64,000 bases of DNA from Candidatus Leptofilum proximum (GCA_016710325.1 JADJXK010000002.1:1054001-1118000); one strand, 5' to 3'. Shown: positions 8,008-16,502, counted from the first letter of the stretch. Translations and numbers: made by a program. The notes: generated from the letters alone by a model not told the origin.

Positions 8008-8148
8008 GTGAATCCTCCTCTCCACTTGGTGGAAGCCCTTCTTGTGCGGGCAATTGGTTGGCTAACGGCCGTTTCCCCTGCCTCGTCATGCGCTGCCACA
8101 AACCGGTCGGTTCACGACGTTGAAAATCGGCCAGGAGCAAAATAAAAC
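7988..8148 (-). pseudogene. 3' remnant of the IS-disrupted potassium channel gene
   Basis: Reading on from the left copy of the 8-bp target duplication in the frame of the channel gene gives FILLLADFQRREPTG, WQRMTRQGKRP and a stop at 7988-7990, with no interruption. Joined to the piece beyond the IS, this restores the end of the second membrane helix plus a hydrophilic tail of about 45 residues. The last codons overlap the start of the alpha/beta hydrolase gene by about 20 bases. This piece is now cut off from any start. Confidence 0.85.
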
Positions 8149-8187
8149 GGTTCTTTGGGAACTCATGGGGTTGACAGCAAATGTGGG

Positions 8188-8862
8188 TCAGGCAATGAAA
8201 TGCCGATACCCATTCAGGTCAAGCCACAGACGGCGAAACAGACTGTCAACCCGTTTGAGACCATAAGAACGCCTGGTGATCGTTTTCAATTTATTGTTGA
8301 GTCCCTCAACAAAACCACTGCTGGCTCGTTTGTCAAAATAATTGGCAATTTCATCCAAGTGGTTATGCAGGGACTTGAGAAATTTGTCGAAGCAAGTGAG
8401 CGCCGCGCGCTTCACTTTGGCGGCCCATTTTTGCAGACGCTGCCGTCCTTGAGTCAAGCTCAGGTCCAGGTTGAAGATAGCGGTCAGCTCTTCACGCAAG
8501 GTGTAGGCTTGATGCAGGCGTGGCGTATAGTGGAACAGGCGGCGCAATCGAACCTTATCATCCTCATCGAGATTGTCATAGTTGTGGCGCAATACCCAGT
8601 GCAGGCCGTGGCACACCTCTTGGTAAGTCGCTTCGGGTAATTCCCGGCGTAAGCGGCGCAGTTCCTGCATACGCAACGTGTCGAAATCGTCCCGATAGCT
8701 CCGGGCCACATGGAACCGGTCAATGACTACTTTGGCTTCGACTTGAGGATGAGCCGTCAGGAAATCGGCGATGGCGCCCAGATAGCCATCCCACATATCG
8801 GTGCAGAAGGTGTGGATGGTGGCATGCAGCCGTCGAGGAATCGTCATGAGAAAGTCGCTCAC
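8188..8862 (-). CDS. ISL3 transposase, C-terminal part
   Basis: This frame carries the second and third catalytic acids of the DDE transposase: Asp in VVIDRFHVAR at about residue 48 and Glu in GFVEGLNNKLKTI near residue 185, followed by the typical ISL3 tail. It begins with a GTG that overlaps the stop of the N-terminal frame, in the -1 frame. Joining the two at the A8 run gives a continuous reading DRKKKTVSDFLMTIP, which matches how intact ISL3 transposases read across this point. Alone, this fragment lacks the first Asp and the zinc finger. Confidence 0.88.
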   Translation of the reverse strand: MSDFLMTIPRRLHATIHTFCTDMWDGYLGAIADFLTAHPQVEAKVVIDRFHVARSYRDDFDTLRMQELRRLRRELPEATYQEVCHGLHWVLRHNYDNLDEDDKVRLRRLFHYTPRLHQAYTLREELTAIFNLDLSLTQGRQRLQKWAAKVKRAALTCFDKFLKSLHNHLDEIANYFDKRASSGFVEGLNNKLKTITRRSYGLKRVDSLFRRLWLDLNGYRHFIA

Positions 8863-9494
8863 CGTCTTTTTTTTCGATCCTTGAGCACCGCCAGGATGAG
8901 GACAGTCCCATCATCCTGGCGAGCGGTCAGCACGGCGCGGTAGCTTTGGCGCCCTTTCTTGTGGGCCACTTCGTCAATGCCGATGCTGCCCAGGTTCTGG
9001 ACCTGCTCCCAGTTGACTTCTTCCTCAACTTGACGCTCCAGGGCACCCACAACGGCATCGTAGCCCAGGTTCTCTTTCAGGCTGACATCAGCCACCGTGC
9101 TGCCGATGAGCAGTTTCATCAGGTACCGGTCATAGGCTTTGGTGTGCGGGCTGCGCTGGTCATACCATTTCAATGTCTGTGTCGTGGTCGGATGGTGTAA
9201 ACAGGTGGGGCATTGTGCCCGTCGTGGTCGAATCTCGATAGTCGTCTCTTGCCCCAGGATAGGCAAATGACGCAAACGCACCGTCTGACCATGGCCATAG
9301 TTGCAGGCAATCTCTTGTTTACAAACGCCACATTGGGTTGTGTCGCGGCGACTTTCAACCGTAATAATGAATTTACCGTCTTGTGTGTGCTTGGTAGCAA
9401 GCACATCAACCTGAGGAATATCTAGGGGAAAACTGATTCTGGCAGGGGTAGATATGGGCATGGGTTTCACTCCGTTTTTGAAAATGTCTGCCAT
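8859..9494 (-). CDS. ISL3 transposase, N-terminal part
   Basis: The 211-residue frame has the ISL3 zinc-binding region (CGVCKQ at about 55 and CPTC at about 95) and the first catalytic Asp in IGIDEVAHKKG at about 174. It ends in LKDRKKRR and a TGA directly after a run of eight A residues (on the coding strand) near 8872. A -1 shift on that run leads into the downstream frame. Whether this is programmed frameshifting, transcriptional slippage or a disabling indel cannot be decided from one copy. Confidence 0.9.
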   Translation of the reverse strand: MADIFKNGVKPMPISTPARISFPLDIPQVDVLATKHTQDGKFIITVESRRDTTQCGVCKQEIACNYGHGQTVRLRHLPILGQETTIEIRPRRAQCPTCLHHPTTTQTLKWYDQRSPHTKAYDRYLMKLLIGSTVADVSLKENLGYDAVVGALERQVEEEVNWEQVQNLGSIGIDEVAHKKGRQSYRAVLTARQDDGTVLILAVLKDRKKRR

Positions 9495-9495
9495 T

Positions 9496-9828
9496 CTACA
9501 TCACCACCATATCTGGGTACACCCCTTGTATTCCCAAAGAACCAATAAAACTTGATAAAATGCCTAAGCCAATGACGATGTAAATGATGGTGAAGATTTT
9601 GCCCACGGCCGTTTGCGGTGAAAAATCGCCGTAACCCACCGTGGTCAACGTAATGACGCTAAAGTAGAAAGCATCTAACCAACTCCAGCCCTCCACTACA
9701 TGATAAAACCAGGTGCCGCTCAGCAAAATCAGCAGCACGGACCAAAACAAGCCGCGAAACTCCGGCTCCTTCAGCCCCTCGCGAATGCCCCGAACCAGGC
9801 GAATAAGATAGATAAAGAATGCAGGCAT
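9496..9828 (-). pseudogene. Two-TM potassium channel truncated by the ISL3 element
   Basis: The reading frame starts PAFFIYLIRLVRGIR, has a first membrane helix (FWSVLLILLSGTWFYHVV), a pore helix and selectivity filter TLTTVGYGDF, and a second helix that begins IFTIIYIVIGLGILSSFI. At the point after FI the sequence enters the IS right end and is translated as GSLGIQGVYPDMVVM before a stop provided by the IS. The native tail lies beyond the IS at 7988-8148. The filter and first helix are intact, so a truncated channel might still be made, with a shortened second helix and no cytoplasmic tail. Confidence 0.9.
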
Positions 9829-9860
9829 TAGTTTGAACTGTTACCTTAGACGGGAACTGA

Positions 9861-9919
9861 AGCGTGAAACGTGAAACGTGATGTGCTTAGATCACGTTTC
9901 ACGCTTCACGCTTCACGCA
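9861..9919. repeat. Word hairpin, gtgaaac family
   Basis: Left arm agcgtgaaacgtgaaacg (from 9861) pairs with the right arm ending near 9919 (cgtttcacgcttcacgc). It overlaps the stop codon of the phosphotransferase gene. Confidence 0.8.
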
Positions 9920-10955
9920 TGACTTCAACGGCCGCTTTGGCCATCAGCGGAATCATCGGGCCAAAGGCAGCAAAGCGGGCGTCTTGCGTCTGTCCCCGCG
10001 CATAGCGGATGTAAATTTGGGCAATAATTACCACCAGGCGGAACAATCCCAGGGTATGATAAAAATTGATGTTGTGGACGGAACGGCCGCTTTTTGCCGC
10101 ATACCGTTCCACCAACTCTCGCCGGGTCAAAAAGCCCACATCGCCGGTGGGCATCATCGCCATTTGCTGGAAGTAGGGTGCGTCCGTCGGCTCGGTCCAG
10201 TAACACAGCAGCGCACCCAGGTCGGACATCGGATCGCCCAGGGTGCACATGTCCCAATCAAAAATGGCCACCAGCCGCCCCGGATCATCCTCGGCCAGCA
10301 TCACATTGTCCAGCTTATAATCGTTGTGCACCAGCGAAACATCGGCCGAGGCGGGCAAATTGGCCTTTAGCCACTGGTAAATGCTGTCCATCTCCGGCAA
10401 ATCGGCTTCTTTGGCGCCGTGCCACCGCTTGTACCAGCCTTCCACCTGTCGCTCGATGAACCCTTCCGGCTTACCCAAATCGCTCAGCCCGAGCGCAGCA
10501 AAATCAACGGCATGAAACTCGGCCAGTGCATCCACCATGGCCTCGCTCATGCCGCGGGCTGCGTCGGGCATGTCGGCGAACTGCGGCGGCATGGTGCGGC
10601 GAACCACAACCCCTTTGCGCCGCTCCATCACAAAAAAGTCGGCCCCGATGAGCGCTGGATCGTCGCAGTACAAAAAGGCGCGCGGCGCGACCGGCAGTGC
10701 CTGGTGCAGCACGGACAGCACCTTGTACTCCCTCGCCATATCGTGCGCCGATTTGGCCACCGGCCCCAGCGGCGGTCGGCGCAGGACGTATTCATGGCTG
10801 CCAAAATCCAGCAGGTACGTCAGATTAGCCGCCCCACCACCAAACTGCCGCACGGTCAACGGATTTTCGCTGCCCGGCAGCTGCCCGCGCAGGTACGCTG
10901 CCAACCGCGCCTCGTCAAACTGCTCATCCGGCCGTACTTCAATGGTGTCTTTCAT
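9906..10955 (-). CDS. Phosphotransferase family protein (ACAD10/11- and LvaA-like kinase)
   Basis: The 349-residue protein has the aminoglycoside-phosphotransferase kinase fold: FGGGAANLTYLL nucleotide loop near residue 40, YVLRRPPLG with the ATP-binding Lys replaced by Arg-Arg context, catalytic HNDYKLDNVM near 213 and metal-binding FDWDMCTLGDP near 235. The RRPP and DWDMCTLGDP forms are those of the ACAD10/ACAD11 N-terminal kinase and of LvaA, which phosphorylate a hydroxyl on 4-hydroxyacyl-CoA. An acyl-CoA dehydrogenase and two SDRs in the neighbourhood fit that pathway. It starts three bases after the Fic stop, so the two are co-transcribed. Confidence 0.85.
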   Translation of the reverse strand: MKDTIEVRPDEQFDEARLAAYLRGQLPGSENPLTVRQFGGGAANLTYLLDFGSHEYVLRRPPLGPVAKSAHDMAREYKVLSVLHQALPVAPRAFLYCDDPALIGADFFVMERRKGVVVRRTMPPQFADMPDAARGMSEAMVDALAEFHAVDFAALGLSDLGKPEGFIERQVEGWYKRWHGAKEADLPEMDSIYQWLKANLPASADVSLVHNDYKLDNVMLAEDDPGRLVAIFDWDMCTLGDPMSDLGALLCYWTEPTDAPYFQQMAMMPTGDVGFLTRRELVERYAAKSGRSVHNINFYHTLGLFRLVVIIAQIYIRYARGQTQDARFAAFGPMIPLMAKAAVEVMREA

Positions 10956-10958
10956 CGC

Positions 10959-11987
10959 TTAACTTCGCGCCACACGTTGATAAAAAACGCCTGGCCCACG
11001 CCCTTTCCGCTCTATCACCCCCAGTTCCAACAGGAACTTGAAATCAAGAGCACGTGTGGCTTTTGCCCGTTCCGTAATCCTGGCATACTCCTTGTCGGTG
11101 ATGAAGCCGTTTGCATCGATATGCGCCAAAATAGCTTCATGATAGGGCTTCAGGGTTGTGTCCGGCGCGGCCAGGTTGTTCTCGATTTGCTTTTGCACCC
11201 GCAGCAGTTCGTCTAAAATGCCCCCCGCAAAATATTCGAGCCAGGGTGTAAAATCCAGGCTGTCTACCAGATCGTAGTAATTGCCAAACAACCCTACCGT
11301 TTGAAAGTAGCGTGATACATTTTGATTGTAGTAGTTTTCGAAGCTGAACAGATTAAAGGTATTCAGACCCAGCCCAGCTAAGAGCAATTTGGTGGCCAGG
11401 CGAGTGGTACGGCCGTTTCCATCCACAAACGGGTGAATCACCACCAGCTGCTTATGAAAAAGTCCGGCCAACAAAATTGGGTCCAACACACCGTGGTTCG
11501 CCTGCACAAAAGCCAGCAGATCATTTACCAGCTGAGGCACATCCCCATGATCAGGCGGGAGATATACCACATCGCCGCTGCGCGGTTCATGGACCACAAC
11601 CGGTTCCTGCCGCAGCCGCCCCACTTGATGGGCAGGCAGCAGTTCCTTTACCACACCAGCATGAATTTTTAGCAGCAAGTCCAGCGTCAAGACTTTATCT
11701 TGATCAGCATTGAGCCAGGTGAGCACCTGGTTGTAATTGACCACTTCGCGTTCGCTGTCACGCAGCTGTTTCGGCTGACTTTTCAGCAGCCGCTTGACCT
11801 GCGTCAGCGGCAGCGGATTGCCTTCAATGCTGGTTGAGGCATACGTGGAAACAGCCCGTGCCTCTGCCTGCATCTGCACCAGCACCACGTCCGAAACCAG
11901 CCGCTGGTTCAGCATGTGTACCAGCAGCGTGATTTCTTTGATGCGCTCCAAAAGAAAAGGTGAGATTCGATAGTTTGGTTCAAACAT
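10959..11987 (-). CDS. Fic domain protein (AMPylator-type) with winged-helix tail
   Basis: The 342-residue protein contains the canonical Fic motif HPFVDGNGRTTR near 196, which transfers AMP from ATP to target hydroxyls. Upstream, STSIEGN at about 54 matches the inhibitory helix motif [ST]xxxE[GN] of class II Fic proteins, so it is expected to be self-inhibited. The C-terminal 70 residues (ILAHIDANGFITDKEYARITERAKATRALDFKFLLELGVIERKG) form a winged helix, common in this subfamily and often used for DNA binding. An evenly spaced set of agacgat half-sites lies immediately upstream of its start, a plausible autoregulatory operator. Its position between dehydrogenase and kinase genes of a catabolic set is odd. 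Confidence 0.92.
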   Translation of the reverse strand: MFEPNYRISPFLLERIKEITLLVHMLNQRLVSDVVLVQMQAEARAVSTYASTSIEGNPLPLTQVKRLLKSQPKQLRDSEREVVNYNQVLTWLNADQDKVLTLDLLLKIHAGVVKELLPAHQVGRLRQEPVVVHEPRSGDVVYLPPDHGDVPQLVNDLLAFVQANHGVLDPILLAGLFHKQLVVIHPFVDGNGRTTRLATKLLLAGLGLNTFNLFSFENYYNQNVSRYFQTVGLFGNYYDLVDSLDFTPWLEYFAGGILDELLRVQKQIENNLAAPDTTLKPYHEAILAHIDANGFITDKEYARITERAKATRALDFKFLLELGVIERKGRGPGVFYQRVARS

Positions 11988-11991
11988 AATT

Positions 11992-12022
11992 ATCGTCTAA
12001 TTATAGACGATTTTTAGACGAT
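11992..12022. promoter_or_regulatory. Candidate operator in front of the Fic gene
   Basis: A palindrome atcgtct-aattat-agacgat (11992-12011) is followed by another agacgat at 12016-12022, so same-direction half-sites are 11 bp apart, one helical turn. It lies just 4-35 bases upstream of the Fic start. The Fic protein's own winged helix is the obvious candidate binder, by inference. Confidence 0.5.
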
Positions 12023-12027
12023 TCGCA

Positions 12028-12058
12028 CGTAGAGACGTTGCAATGCAACGTCTCTACG
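12028..12058. repeat. 31-bp near-perfect palindrome
   Basis: Fifteen-base perfect arms, cgtagagacgttgca (12028-12042) and its complement (12044-12058), are separated by a single A. It overlaps the stop codon of the acyl-CoA dehydrogenase gene and could act as its 3' hairpin. I recall closely similar palindromes as dispersed elements in filamentous cyanobacteria. Confidence 0.85.
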
Positions 12059-13244
12059 CGGCGTACTGCGCAAAAATCCGCCGGGCCACCGACCATTTAT
12101 GCACCTCGTCCGGGCCGTCGTAGATGCGGGCGGCGCGCTCATGGCGGAACCAGTAGGCCAGCGGCGTGTCGTCAGTCATGCCCAGGCCGCCGTGCACCTG
12201 GATGGCGCGGTCCAGCACCTGTTGCAGCACGTTGGCCACGTGGAACTTGATTAGCGAGATGTCGTCGCGGGCGGCGTATTGCCCCTCTTCGTCGATGCGT
12301 TTGGCGGTGGCCAGGACCATCAGGCGGGCGGCGTTTATTTCGGCGCGGCTTTCGGCCACCCAGTTTTGGATGGTTTGCTGCCCGGCCAACGGCCGTCCCG
12401 GAGCCACCTCTCTTTTTAGCGCATAGGTACACATCAGCTCAAAGGCCCGCTCACAAATGCCAATCCAGCGCATGCAGTGGTGAATCCGCCCCGGCCCCAG
12501 CCGCTCCTGGGCGATGGCAAAACCTGCACCCTCATTGCCCAGCACGTTGGTCAGCGGCACCCGGACGTCCTCGTAGCGCACTTCGGCGTGGCTGGCCCAG
12601 CCTTCACCCGCCTCGCCCATCACCGGGATGTTGCGCACCAGGGTGAAGCCGGGTGTATCCAGCGACACGATGATCTGGCTGGCCTGGGCGTGGCGGCTGG
12701 CTTCTGGGTTGGTAATGGCCATCACCACGGCAAACGCCGCCCCATCGGCCGAGCTGGTAAACCATTTGTGGCCGTCGATGATGTAGCTGTCGCCTTCGCG
12801 AACGGCCGTTGTGCTCATCATCGTCGGGTTAGAGCCAGCGTGCTCCGGTTCCGTCATCGAAAAGCAGCTGCGAATCTCGCCGCGCAGCAGGGGCATCAGG
12901 TACGTCTCCTGCTGCTCCGGCGTGCCGTGCTCAATCAGAATTTCCATGTTGCCAGAATCCGGCGCCTGGCAGTTAAACACAAAATGGCCAATGGGCGTCT
13001 GGCCCAGCTCCTGGCTCATCAGGCCGTGCTCAAACAGGCTCAGCCCCAGGCCGCCATATTCCTTGGGGATTTGCGGCAGCCAGAGGCCCAGTTCCTTCAC
13101 CCGCTGCCGCTTCTGCTGCAAAACGGGTTCCATGGCGTTAAACCCTTTGGCCAGAAAATCACGCTCCAGGGGAATCAACTCCTCGCGCACAAAGGCGCGT
13201 GCGGTGGCTAAATTTTGCTTGAGTTCAGGGGAGAGGTTGAACAC
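12054..13244 (-). CDS. Acyl-CoA dehydrogenase family protein (ACAD10/11-, LvaC-like)
   Basis: The 396-residue product has the full acyl-CoA dehydrogenase fold: N-terminal helical domain, FAD-side motif CFSMTEPEHAGSNPTM near 133, FTSSADGAAFAVVMAIT mid-strand, and C-terminal helices with IQVHGGLGMTDDTPL. The ending RIYDGPDEVHKWSVARRIF is the form seen in ACAD10/ACAD11-like enzymes. Those enzymes work with a phosphotransferase on 4-hydroxyacyl-CoA, removing phosphate to give the 2- or 3-hydroxy/enoyl product. The start is GTG with GGAG ten bases upstream. It is in a minus-strand row with an SDR upstream and the Fic and kinase genes downstream. Confidence 0.9.
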   Translation of the reverse strand: MFNLSPELKQNLATARAFVREELIPLERDFLAKGFNAMEPVLQQKRQRVKELGLWLPQIPKEYGGLGLSLFEHGLMSQELGQTPIGHFVFNCQAPDSGNMEILIEHGTPEQQETYLMPLLRGEIRSCFSMTEPEHAGSNPTMMSTTAVREGDSYIIDGHKWFTSSADGAAFAVVMAITNPEASRHAQASQIIVSLDTPGFTLVRNIPVMGEAGEGWASHAEVRYEDVRVPLTNVLGNEGAGFAIAQERLGPGRIHHCMRWIGICERAFELMCTYALKREVAPGRPLAGQQTIQNWVAESRAEINAARLMVLATAKRIDEEGQYAARDDISLIKFHVANVLQQVLDRAIQVHGGLGMTDDTPLAYWFRHERAARIYDGPDEVHKWSVARRIFAQYAA

Positions 13245-13262
13245 TTTGTTACTCCGTTGATG

Positions 13263-13347
13263 GAGTAATTGAGTAATTAGGTAATTGGGTAATTAGGTAA
13301 TTGCCGTCGGTGGCGCTAATTACTCAATGACTCAATTACCCAATTAC
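13263..13347. repeat. Word hairpin, taattgggt family (long)
   Basis: Left arm repeats gtaattgagtaattaggtaattgg; right arm reads ctaattactcaatgactcaattacccaattac in reverse complement. It separates the SDR and dehydrogenase genes, and its right arm overlaps the end of the SDR coding region. Confidence 0.8.
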
Positions 13348-14118
13348 ATTCCCAATAAACTGCCCACCATCAATCAACATCGTCGCGCCAGTGGTGAAGC
13401 TGGAGGCAGCCGAGGCCAGGTAGAGGGCCATGCCAGTCAGTTCTTCCGGCTCGGCCATGCGGCCCTGAGGGATTTGCTTCATGACGGCCTTATTGATTTG
13501 CGGATTGCCCCAAATGGCGGCGCTGAACTTGGTTTTGATAAAGCCGGGGGCGATGGCGTTGACCTGGATGTTGTCGGCGGCCAGTTCTGCGGCCAGCACC
13601 TGGGTGAGCATGAGAACGGCCGCTTTGCTCACGCAGTACACCCCCATACCCGGCTGCGGGGTCAGCCCGGCAATCGAGGCGATGTTGATGATTTTGCCGC
13701 CGCCGCGGGCCTTCATGACGGGCACGCAGCCCTTGGCCACGCGAAAATACCCCTTCACGTTCACGTCCAGAATTTTGTCCCAGTGGCTCTCGTCGGCGGT
13801 CATCACCGGGCCGAAGTGAGGATTGGTAGCCGCGTTGTTCACGGCGATGTCGATGCCACCGTACGCCTCAATCGCTTTGGCCACCAGTTCATTCACGGCC
13901 TCGTCATCGCCTGTGTGGGCGGCGATGGGCAGCGCCTCACCCCCACTGCGGCGAATGATGTCCGCCACCTCGTCCAGCGACTCCTGCCTGCGGCTGGCCA
14001 GCACTACTTTGGCCCCGGCAGCGGCATACGCCTCGGCAATGGCCTGCCCGATGCCCCGCGACGCACCGGTGATCAGGGCGACTTTTCCGGTAAGATCAAA
14101 ATCTGGCTGCTTGCTCAT
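13336..14118 (-). CDS. SDR family oxidoreductase (glucose/3-oxoacyl reductase type)
   Basis: All classical SDR landmarks are present: [10 protein letters not shown] near 15, [10 protein letters not shown] near 90, catalytic Ser in NIASIAG near 140, [10 protein letters not shown] (Tyr-x-x-x-Lys) near 155, and the C-terminal [19 protein letters not shown]. The form NNAATNP and [13 protein letters not shown] is like DHRS4/FabG-type carbonyl or 3-hydroxyacyl reductases. With the downstream acyl-CoA dehydrogenase and kinase it could act on the hydroxy- or ketoacyl intermediate. The ATG reading [11 protein letters not shown] has GAGAGGC upstream; the longer frame upstream looks non-coding. Confidence 0.9.
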   Translation of the reverse strand: MSKQPDFDLTGKVALITGASRGIGQAIAEAYAAAGAKVVLASRRQESLDEVADIIRRSGGEALPIAAHTGDDEAVNELVAKAIEAYGGIDIAVNNAATNPHFGPVMTADESHWDKILDVNVKGYFRVAKGCVPVMKARGGGKIINIASIAGLTPQPGMGVYCVSKAAVLMLTQVLAAELAADNIQVNAIAPGFIKTKFSAAIWGNPQINKAVMKQIPQGRMAEPEELTGMALYLASAASSFTTGATMLIDGGQFIGNVIG

Positions 14119-14300
14119 GTTGCCTCTCGTATTTGGTTGGTTGACGGATAAATCCAACATGGAACCTGCCGAACTATAATCGGCAGAGGGCTTTTGTGCA
14201 ATGAAAAAATGCAAGGCGTAGGCTGTTCACGGTACGGCCGTTGAGCGCCTTGCTGCCGCACTGTTATCCTAAAAATGACTACTTGCGGAGGTAACCACCC

Positions 14301-16469
14301 ATGAACCGTTTTCGATTTTTGCCCATCTTCATCATACTTTTGCTCATCACCGCCTGCATACCTAGCGAAGCCCGGCCAACCAGCATTCCAACCGTACTAA
14401 CCAACACGCCGGAAGCAACGGCCGTTCCCACCGAAACCGCCCAACCCACCCGCACACCATTGCCTACAGCAACACCGCTGCCAGAGGTAACGGCCGTTCC
14501 CACCAGATACATCGGCCCAACGCCAACACCAACTTTCACGCCAACACCGATTTACCCACTGCTGCCCAGCGAAAACAGCCTCACCCTCACTGTGCAAAAT
14601 CATTGGGGCGGCGTGCCGCAGGCGGTGCTGGTGGATGGCTCCACCGCTTACCTGGCCGTTGGCCCGCGCCTGGTGGCCGTTGATGTCACCGACCCCACTG
14701 CGCCCCTATTTTTAGGGCAGAGTCCACCAGCCAGCGACGTACTGTACGACATTGTGCAAATCGGCACGCTCGTTTACGGCGCTGCCGGGCAGGCTGGTTT
14801 GGTAGTGCTGGACGTCACCAATCCGGCCAATATCCAGCTGGTTGATGCCGGACCGGGTTACAGCGGCGCGAATCCACCATACGCCCAGGCAATTGACAGC
14901 AGTAACGGCCGTCTTTTTGTCACCAACCTGGGCGTGCGTACCGAAGCTTTTACTCGCCCGGTAGATTTGCTCTGGTTTGATCTGACCACCCCCACTACGC
15001 CTACTTTTGCTGGTTCCATGCCACTGAAAGACGCTGAAGGATTCAGCGCCACCGATGATTTGCTCTTTATCGCCACTGAATCTGGCGTTCAGATCGCCGA
15101 TCCGCGAGAGCCGACACAGGAACTTAGCCGGATTGGCAATGCTGAAGATGTGTTTCGGGTGAAAACGGCCGTTCACAATAACCATCTCTTCCTTCTTTAC
15201 TTGGGGTCAGAACCGCGAATCTTCCTTTACGACGTGACCGATCCCGCTGCGCCAGAAGCGATACCACAAAGCCAACTGTTTTCACCCGCCTTCTTCAGCC
15301 TGGCGACCGGCAACGACAATACTCTGGCCACCAGCTTCGGTCATGGTGAATTTGGCTACTGTTTTAGCCAGATAACTCTTGTAGACATTGCCCAACCTGA
15401 AGCGCCACAAAAAACGGCCGAATTTGACCCGCAAAACTGTATCAGCGACATGGTGGGCAGCGGTGAACTGCTCTACGTAACCGGCCTCAGCGGCTTACAA
15501 ATCTACAGCACCAGCGACCCGGCCAATGTGCAGTTGCTCGGCAGCTACACCAACCCGGTCGGCTTCCAAACTATTGAAGACATTCTGCCCGGCCAGCCCA
15601 CCAGCTACCTCCTCACCAACGAAGGGCGCGGTTCCACCATTGTTAGCCTGGATCTGAACCAACCCACGCCCGTTTTGCTGGGCCAGACGGAACCGTACAC
15701 CGGCAGCCAACCGCTCCAGCTCCTAGAAACTGGGCAAACGCTCGCAGCCACCATTTGGAACAGCAGCATGCTGCTTTTTGACAGCAGCGATCCGACCAAC
15801 CTGACCCCGCTGTACGAACCCGTTGAAGAAGGCGAAGCGCTGGGCAGCCTGCATGGCGCAGCGTTGGTAGACAACTTCCTGTACATGCCCCTGCAAAATC
15901 AATATATGTTTTCAGGAAACCTGGGCGTGTTTGATCTGCAGGACCCAAGCAATCCTCAGTTGGTAAACACAGTGCAAACCGGGCTGCAAACATTCGATAC
16001 CATGGTTTTGGGTGACGGCTATCTTTATTTGTTAGAAGGCTATGAACAGCTAAATTTGGCAATCGTCGATATTCACCAACCTTTAGAACCCAGGCTGGTC
16101 AGCAACCTTGCCTTACCGGACGACGCCAGCCACCTGGCGGTGGTGGACAATGTGCTCTACGCTCTGTGCAGCGGCGACAGATGCAACTCGCTTACCGTGA
16201 TTGATGTGGCTGATGGAGAACGGCCGTCTATCATCAACCAATGGCAGCTCCCCTTCACCGTAGCCGATACTCTCACCGTGGGCCAGCAAATCTACGTCCT
16301 GGCCGACGACAACACCCTGCGGGTGCTGGACGCCAGTCAGCCAGACCAGCCCACAGTAATTGGCCTGCTCGATCTGCCGGGTTGGTACGGCCGTCTCACC
16401 GCCGCCAACAACACGCTTTACGTCTCGGCCAGCATGGCCGGGCTGTTTATGGTCACCACCCCACCGTAA
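14301..16469 (+). CDS. LVIVD-repeat beta-propeller lipoprotein
   Basis: The 722-residue protein begins with a lipoprotein signal (FIILLLITAC, Cys at about 19), then a linker of about 60 residues made of Thr-Pro-Ala runs, and then repeated units of about 42 residues with the pattern LVAVDVTDPTAPLFLG, LVVLDVTNPANIQLVD, IFLYDVTDPAAPEAIP, LQIYSTSDPANVQLLG, LLFDSSDPTNLTPL, LGVFDLQDPSNPQLVN, LAIVDIHQPLEPRLVS and LRVLDASQPDQPTVIG. This is the LVIVD repeat, which folds as a surface beta-propeller of unknown ligand. The start has GGAGG at good spacing. Several palindromes of the window-wide family sit in the coding region, read as TAV or NGR. Confidence 0.88.
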   Translation: MNRFRFLPIFIILLLITACIPSEARPTSIPTVLTNTPEATAVPTETAQPTRTPLPTATPLPEVTAVPTRYIGPTPTPTFTPTPIYPLLPSENSLTLTVQNHWGGVPQAVLVDGSTAYLAVGPRLVAVDVTDPTAPLFLGQSPPASDVLYDIVQIGTLVYGAAGQAGLVVLDVTNPANIQLVDAGPGYSGANPPYAQAIDSSNGRLFVTNLGVRTEAFTRPVDLLWFDLTTPTTPTFAGSMPLKDAEGFSATDDLLFIATESGVQIADPREPTQELSRIGNAEDVFRVKTAVHNNHLFLLYLGSEPRIFLYDVTDPAAPEAIPQSQLFSPAFFSLATGNDNTLATSFGHGEFGYCFSQITLVDIAQPEAPQKTAEFDPQNCISDMVGSGELLYVTGLSGLQIYSTSDPANVQLLGSYTNPVGFQTIEDILPGQPTSYLLTNEGRGSTIVSLDLNQPTPVLLGQTEPYTGSQPLQLLETGQTLAATIWNSSMLLFDSSDPTNLTPLYEPVEEGEALGSLHGAALVDNFLYMPLQNQYMFSGNLGVFDLQDPSNPQLVNTVQTGLQTFDTMVLGDGYLYLLEGYEQLNLAIVDIHQPLEPRLVSNLALPDDASHLAVVDNVLYALCSGDRCNSLTVIDVADGERPSIINQWQLPFTVADTLTVGQQIYVLADDNTLRVLDASQPDQPTVIGLLDLPGWYGRLTAANNTLYVSASMAGLFMVTTPP

Positions 16470-16502
16470 CCACATGGTTCTTCATCAGTCCCACTTTTTT
16501 GG

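Larger units (their letters stand above)
8149..9543 (-). mobile_element. ISL3-family insertion sequence, 1395 bp, with perfect 8-bp target duplication
   Basis: Imperfect terminal inverted repeats begin ggttctttgggaa at both ends (20 of the first 23 positions that I could align match). Both ends are flanked by the same 8 bases, aataaaac (8141-8148 and 9544-9551), the target-site length known for ISL3. The transposase is on the minus strand in two overlapping frames. The element lacks the ACGGCCGT palindrome that is frequent around it, consistent with recent arrival. It is inserted into a potassium channel gene. Confidence 0.95.
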
